The notes under the pieces were generated by a model. That model was not told the DNA's origin and ran no database searches. It saw only the letters and a program-made list of their open reading frames with translations. Of a DNA stretch of 64,000 nt, positions 62,207 through 64,000 are shown in pieces. Made by a program: the position numbers and the translations under genes. Within the stretch, counting starts at the first letter, position 1. Every line of letters starts with the position of its first letter. Origin of the DNA: Streptomyces narbonensis (GTDB lineage: Bacteria > Actinomycetota > Actinomycetes > Streptomycetales > Streptomycetaceae); NCBI RefSeq assembly GCF_014649015.1, contig NZ_BMSF01000021.1, forward strand, positions 1 through 64,000. The letters run 5' to 3'.

Positions 62207-64000
62207 ATGACCAGTCGTCTGATCCTTCGATGCCGTCCCGCCCTCGTCGTCGCGGCGCTCGCCATCCTGGTCGCGGTCTCCCCGTCCGCCGCTCCGGCCT
62301 CACCCACGCCGGCACGAGCACCGGCACCACCGCCGGAGCCTCCACCCGCCCCCGGACCGCCCCCCGCGTCCCCCTTCGATCCCGCACCCGCCCGGGCCGC
62401 CCTGGAGCGCCTCCTGCCCTCCGTGGCGGCGCAGTTCGAGCTGGTCCCGCTCGAGGAACCCGCCTCCGGCGACTACTTCGCCGTCTCCGGAACGGCAGGA
62501 GCGATCCGCGTGAGCGGCACCTCGCCCGCCACCCTCCTCACCGGAGCCGGCTGGTACCTGGAGCGGATCGCGGGCGTCGACATCGGATGGCCGGGCGACA
62601 GCCTCGGCCGGCTGCCCTCCACGCTCCCCGGCGTCGCCGGCACCCTCACCCACAAGGCAGTCGTGCCGCACCGCTACGCCCTGAACGACACCGACGAGGG
62701 GTACTCCGGCGCCTACCGCGACTTCGCCTCGTACCGCCACGACATCGACCTGATGGCGCTGCACGGAGTGAACGAGGTCTTCGTACCGACGGGTGCCGAG
62801 TACGCGTACTACCGCGCGCTCCAGCGGTTCGGCTACAGCGCGGCCGAGCTGCGCGACTGGATCCCTGCCCCGGCCCATCAGGGCTGGTGGCTGCTGCAGA
62901 ACATGTCGGGCTTCGCGGGACCGGTCTCGGAGCAGCTGATCGAGGCGCGCGCGACGCTGGGGAGCAGGATCGCGGGACACCTGCGCTCGCTCGGGATGAC
63001 CCCGGTCCTTCCGGGCTTCTTCGGCACTGTCCCGCCGGACTTCACCGCCCGGAACCCGGGCGCGGTCACGGTCCCGCAGGGCAAGTGGGTGGGATTCGCC
63101 CGGCCGGATTGGCTGGACCCGACCGGACCCGTCTTCGAGCGGCTGGCGGCGACGTACTACCGGGAACAGCAGCGGCGGTTCGGGAACAGCGACATGTTCA
63201 AGATGGACCTCCTGCACGAGGGGGGCACCCCTGGGACGGTCGACGTGGCGGGAGCCGCCGGGGCCGTCCAGCGGGCGCTGGAGGTCGCGCACCCCGGCGC
63301 CGCCTGGGTCATGCTCGGCTGGCAGCGCAATCCCTCCCCGACTTTTCTGAGCGGGGTGGACCGGAGCCGGGTCCTCGTCGTCGACGGCCTCTCCGACCGC
63401 TACGACGGTCTGGACCGCGACACCCAGTGGGGCGGTACGCCGTACGCCTTCGGCTCGATCGGCAACTTCGGCGGCCACACCAGCCTGGGCGCCAACACCG
63501 CGGTGTGGGGCGACCGTTTCCACTCCTCGCTGTCCGCGCCCGGCAGTTCGCTGCGCGGCATCGCCTATCTCCCGGAGGGCACCGGCGGGAATCCCGCCGC
63601 GTTCGACCTGTTCACCGAACTCGCCTGGCAGCCGGGCCCCGTCGACCACCGGACGTGGTTCGCGGAGTACGCCGCCCGCCGGTACGGCGGTGCCGACCCC
63701 CACGCCGCCGCCGCGTGGGAGCAGTTGCGCCGCGGCCCGTACAGCATGCCGTCCGGCACGTGGAGCGAGCCGCAGGACGGCCTCCTCGCCGCGCGGCCGA
63801 GCCTGACGGCGGCGAAGGCGGCACGCTGGAGCCCGGCCGCGATGCGCTACGACGCCGCCACCGTGGAGCTCGCGCTCGCCGAACTGCTCCGGGTGGCACC
63901 GGAGTTGCGGACGACGGACGCGTACCGCTTCGACCTCGTGGATGTGGCACGGCAGGCGCTGACCAACCGTGGCCGCGTCCTGTTGCCGCGCATCAGGTCG
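62207..64000 (+). CDS. Secreted alpha-N-acetylglucosaminidase (GH89), cut by right edge
   Basis: 598 residues to the window end, no stop. ATG 62207 has AGGAG four bases upstream. A signal peptide (RPALVVAALAILVAVSPSAAPA) is followed by a Pro-rich linker, then the GH89 N-terminal domain and catalytic barrel (HRYALNDTDEGYSG, MALHGVNEVF, QGWWLLQNMSGFAGP, DMFKMDLLHEGG, LVVDGLSDRY). Such enzymes remove terminal alpha-linked GlcNAc. Unrelated to the peptide cluster. Confidence 0.9.
   Translation, partial: MTSRLILRCRPALVVAALAILVAVSPSAAPASPTPARAPAPPPEPPPAPGPPPASPFDPAPARAALERLLPSVAAQFELVPLEEPASGDYFAVSGTAGAIRVSGTSPATLLTGAGWYLERIAGVDIGWPGDSLGRLPSTLPGVAGTLTHKAVVPHRYALNDTDEGYSGAYRDFASYRHDIDLMALHGVNEVFVPTGAEYAYYRALQRFGYSAAELRDWIPAPAHQGWWLLQNMSGFAGPVSEQLIEARATLGSRIAGHLRSLGMTPVLPGFFGTVPPDFTARNPGAVTVPQGKWVGFARPDWLDPTGPVFERLAATYYREQQRRFGNSDMFKMDLLHEGGTPGTVDVAGAAGAVQRALEVAHPGAAWVMLGWQRNPSPTFLSGVDRSRVLVVDGLSDRYDGLDRDTQWGGTPYAFGSIGNFGGHTSLGANTAVWGDRFHSSLSAPGSSLRGIAYLPEGTGGNPAAFDLFTELAWQPGPVDHRTWFAEYAARRYGGADPHAAAAWEQLRRGPYSMPSGTWSEPQDGLLAARPSLTAAKAARWSPAAMRYDAATVELALAELLRVAPELRTTDAYRFDLVDVARQALTNRGRVLLPRIRS

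Overview
The window is high-GC actinobacterial DNA, almost certainly Streptomyces: third codon positions are nearly all G or C, GTG and TTG starts are common, and rare TTA codons occur in a pathway regulator and one biosynthetic gene. About 56 kb of the 64 kb is nonribosomal peptide (NRPS) biosynthesis. The rest, at the right end, looks like unrelated chromosome.

Right-hand cluster, about 19.3-56 kb: this matches the logic of an echinomycin/triostin-type (quinomycin) bicyclic depsipeptide pathway. Two NRPSs (42256-50046, then 32837-42247) read C-A(Ser)-T-E-C-A(Gly/Ala)-T and C-A(Cys)-MT-T-C-A(Val)-MT-T-TE. This predicts aryl-D-Ser-(Ala/Gly)-N-Me-Cys-N-Me-Val, which the TE would dimerise. Around them lie an MbtH protein, a Trp-type A-T protein, a P450 and a short tryptophan 2,3-dioxygenase (Trp-derived chromophore), a kynurenine-monooxygenase-like flavoprotein, an isopropylmalate-dehydrogenase-like enzyme, a type II thioesterase and an aryl-acid AMP ligase. 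To the left follow a CxxC dithiol oxidase (disulfide), a small methyltransferase of the disulfide-to-thioacetal kind, a UvrA-like resistance ATPase and a DrrAB-type exporter.

Left-hand set, 1-17.8 kb: this is a second NRPS-linked gene set that an echinomycin pathway does not need. It holds the end of another NRPS (C-A-MT-T-TE, cut by the window edge), a type II thioesterase with a Cys nucleophile, a hotdog-like protein and a P450. Then, on the other strand, come a berberine-bridge-type oxidase, a Val-like A-T protein, a full-length tryptophan dioxygenase, kynurenine formamidase, a tryptophan halogenase of the 6-halogenase type, its flavin reductase and a kynureninase. These could make 6-chloro-Trp, 4-chlorokynurenine and 4-chloroanthranilate. 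The two sets duplicate TDO, P450, A-T, type II TE and MT/TE-containing NRPS functions, so this is either two abutting clusters or a mosaic supercluster. A 1.9-kb IS5-type element sits exactly on the stop codon of the left P450, and a transposase remnant lies near 10.2 kb, so the left set has been rearranged.

Right flank, 56-64 kb: a glutamate-cysteine-ligase-like carboxylate-amine ligase, a small hypothetical protein, an MFS exporter with a GlcG/HbpS-like protein and two aldo-keto reductases in one run, and the start of a secreted GH89-type alpha-N-acetylglucosaminidase cut by the right edge. No tRNA, rRNA or CRISPR array was seen.
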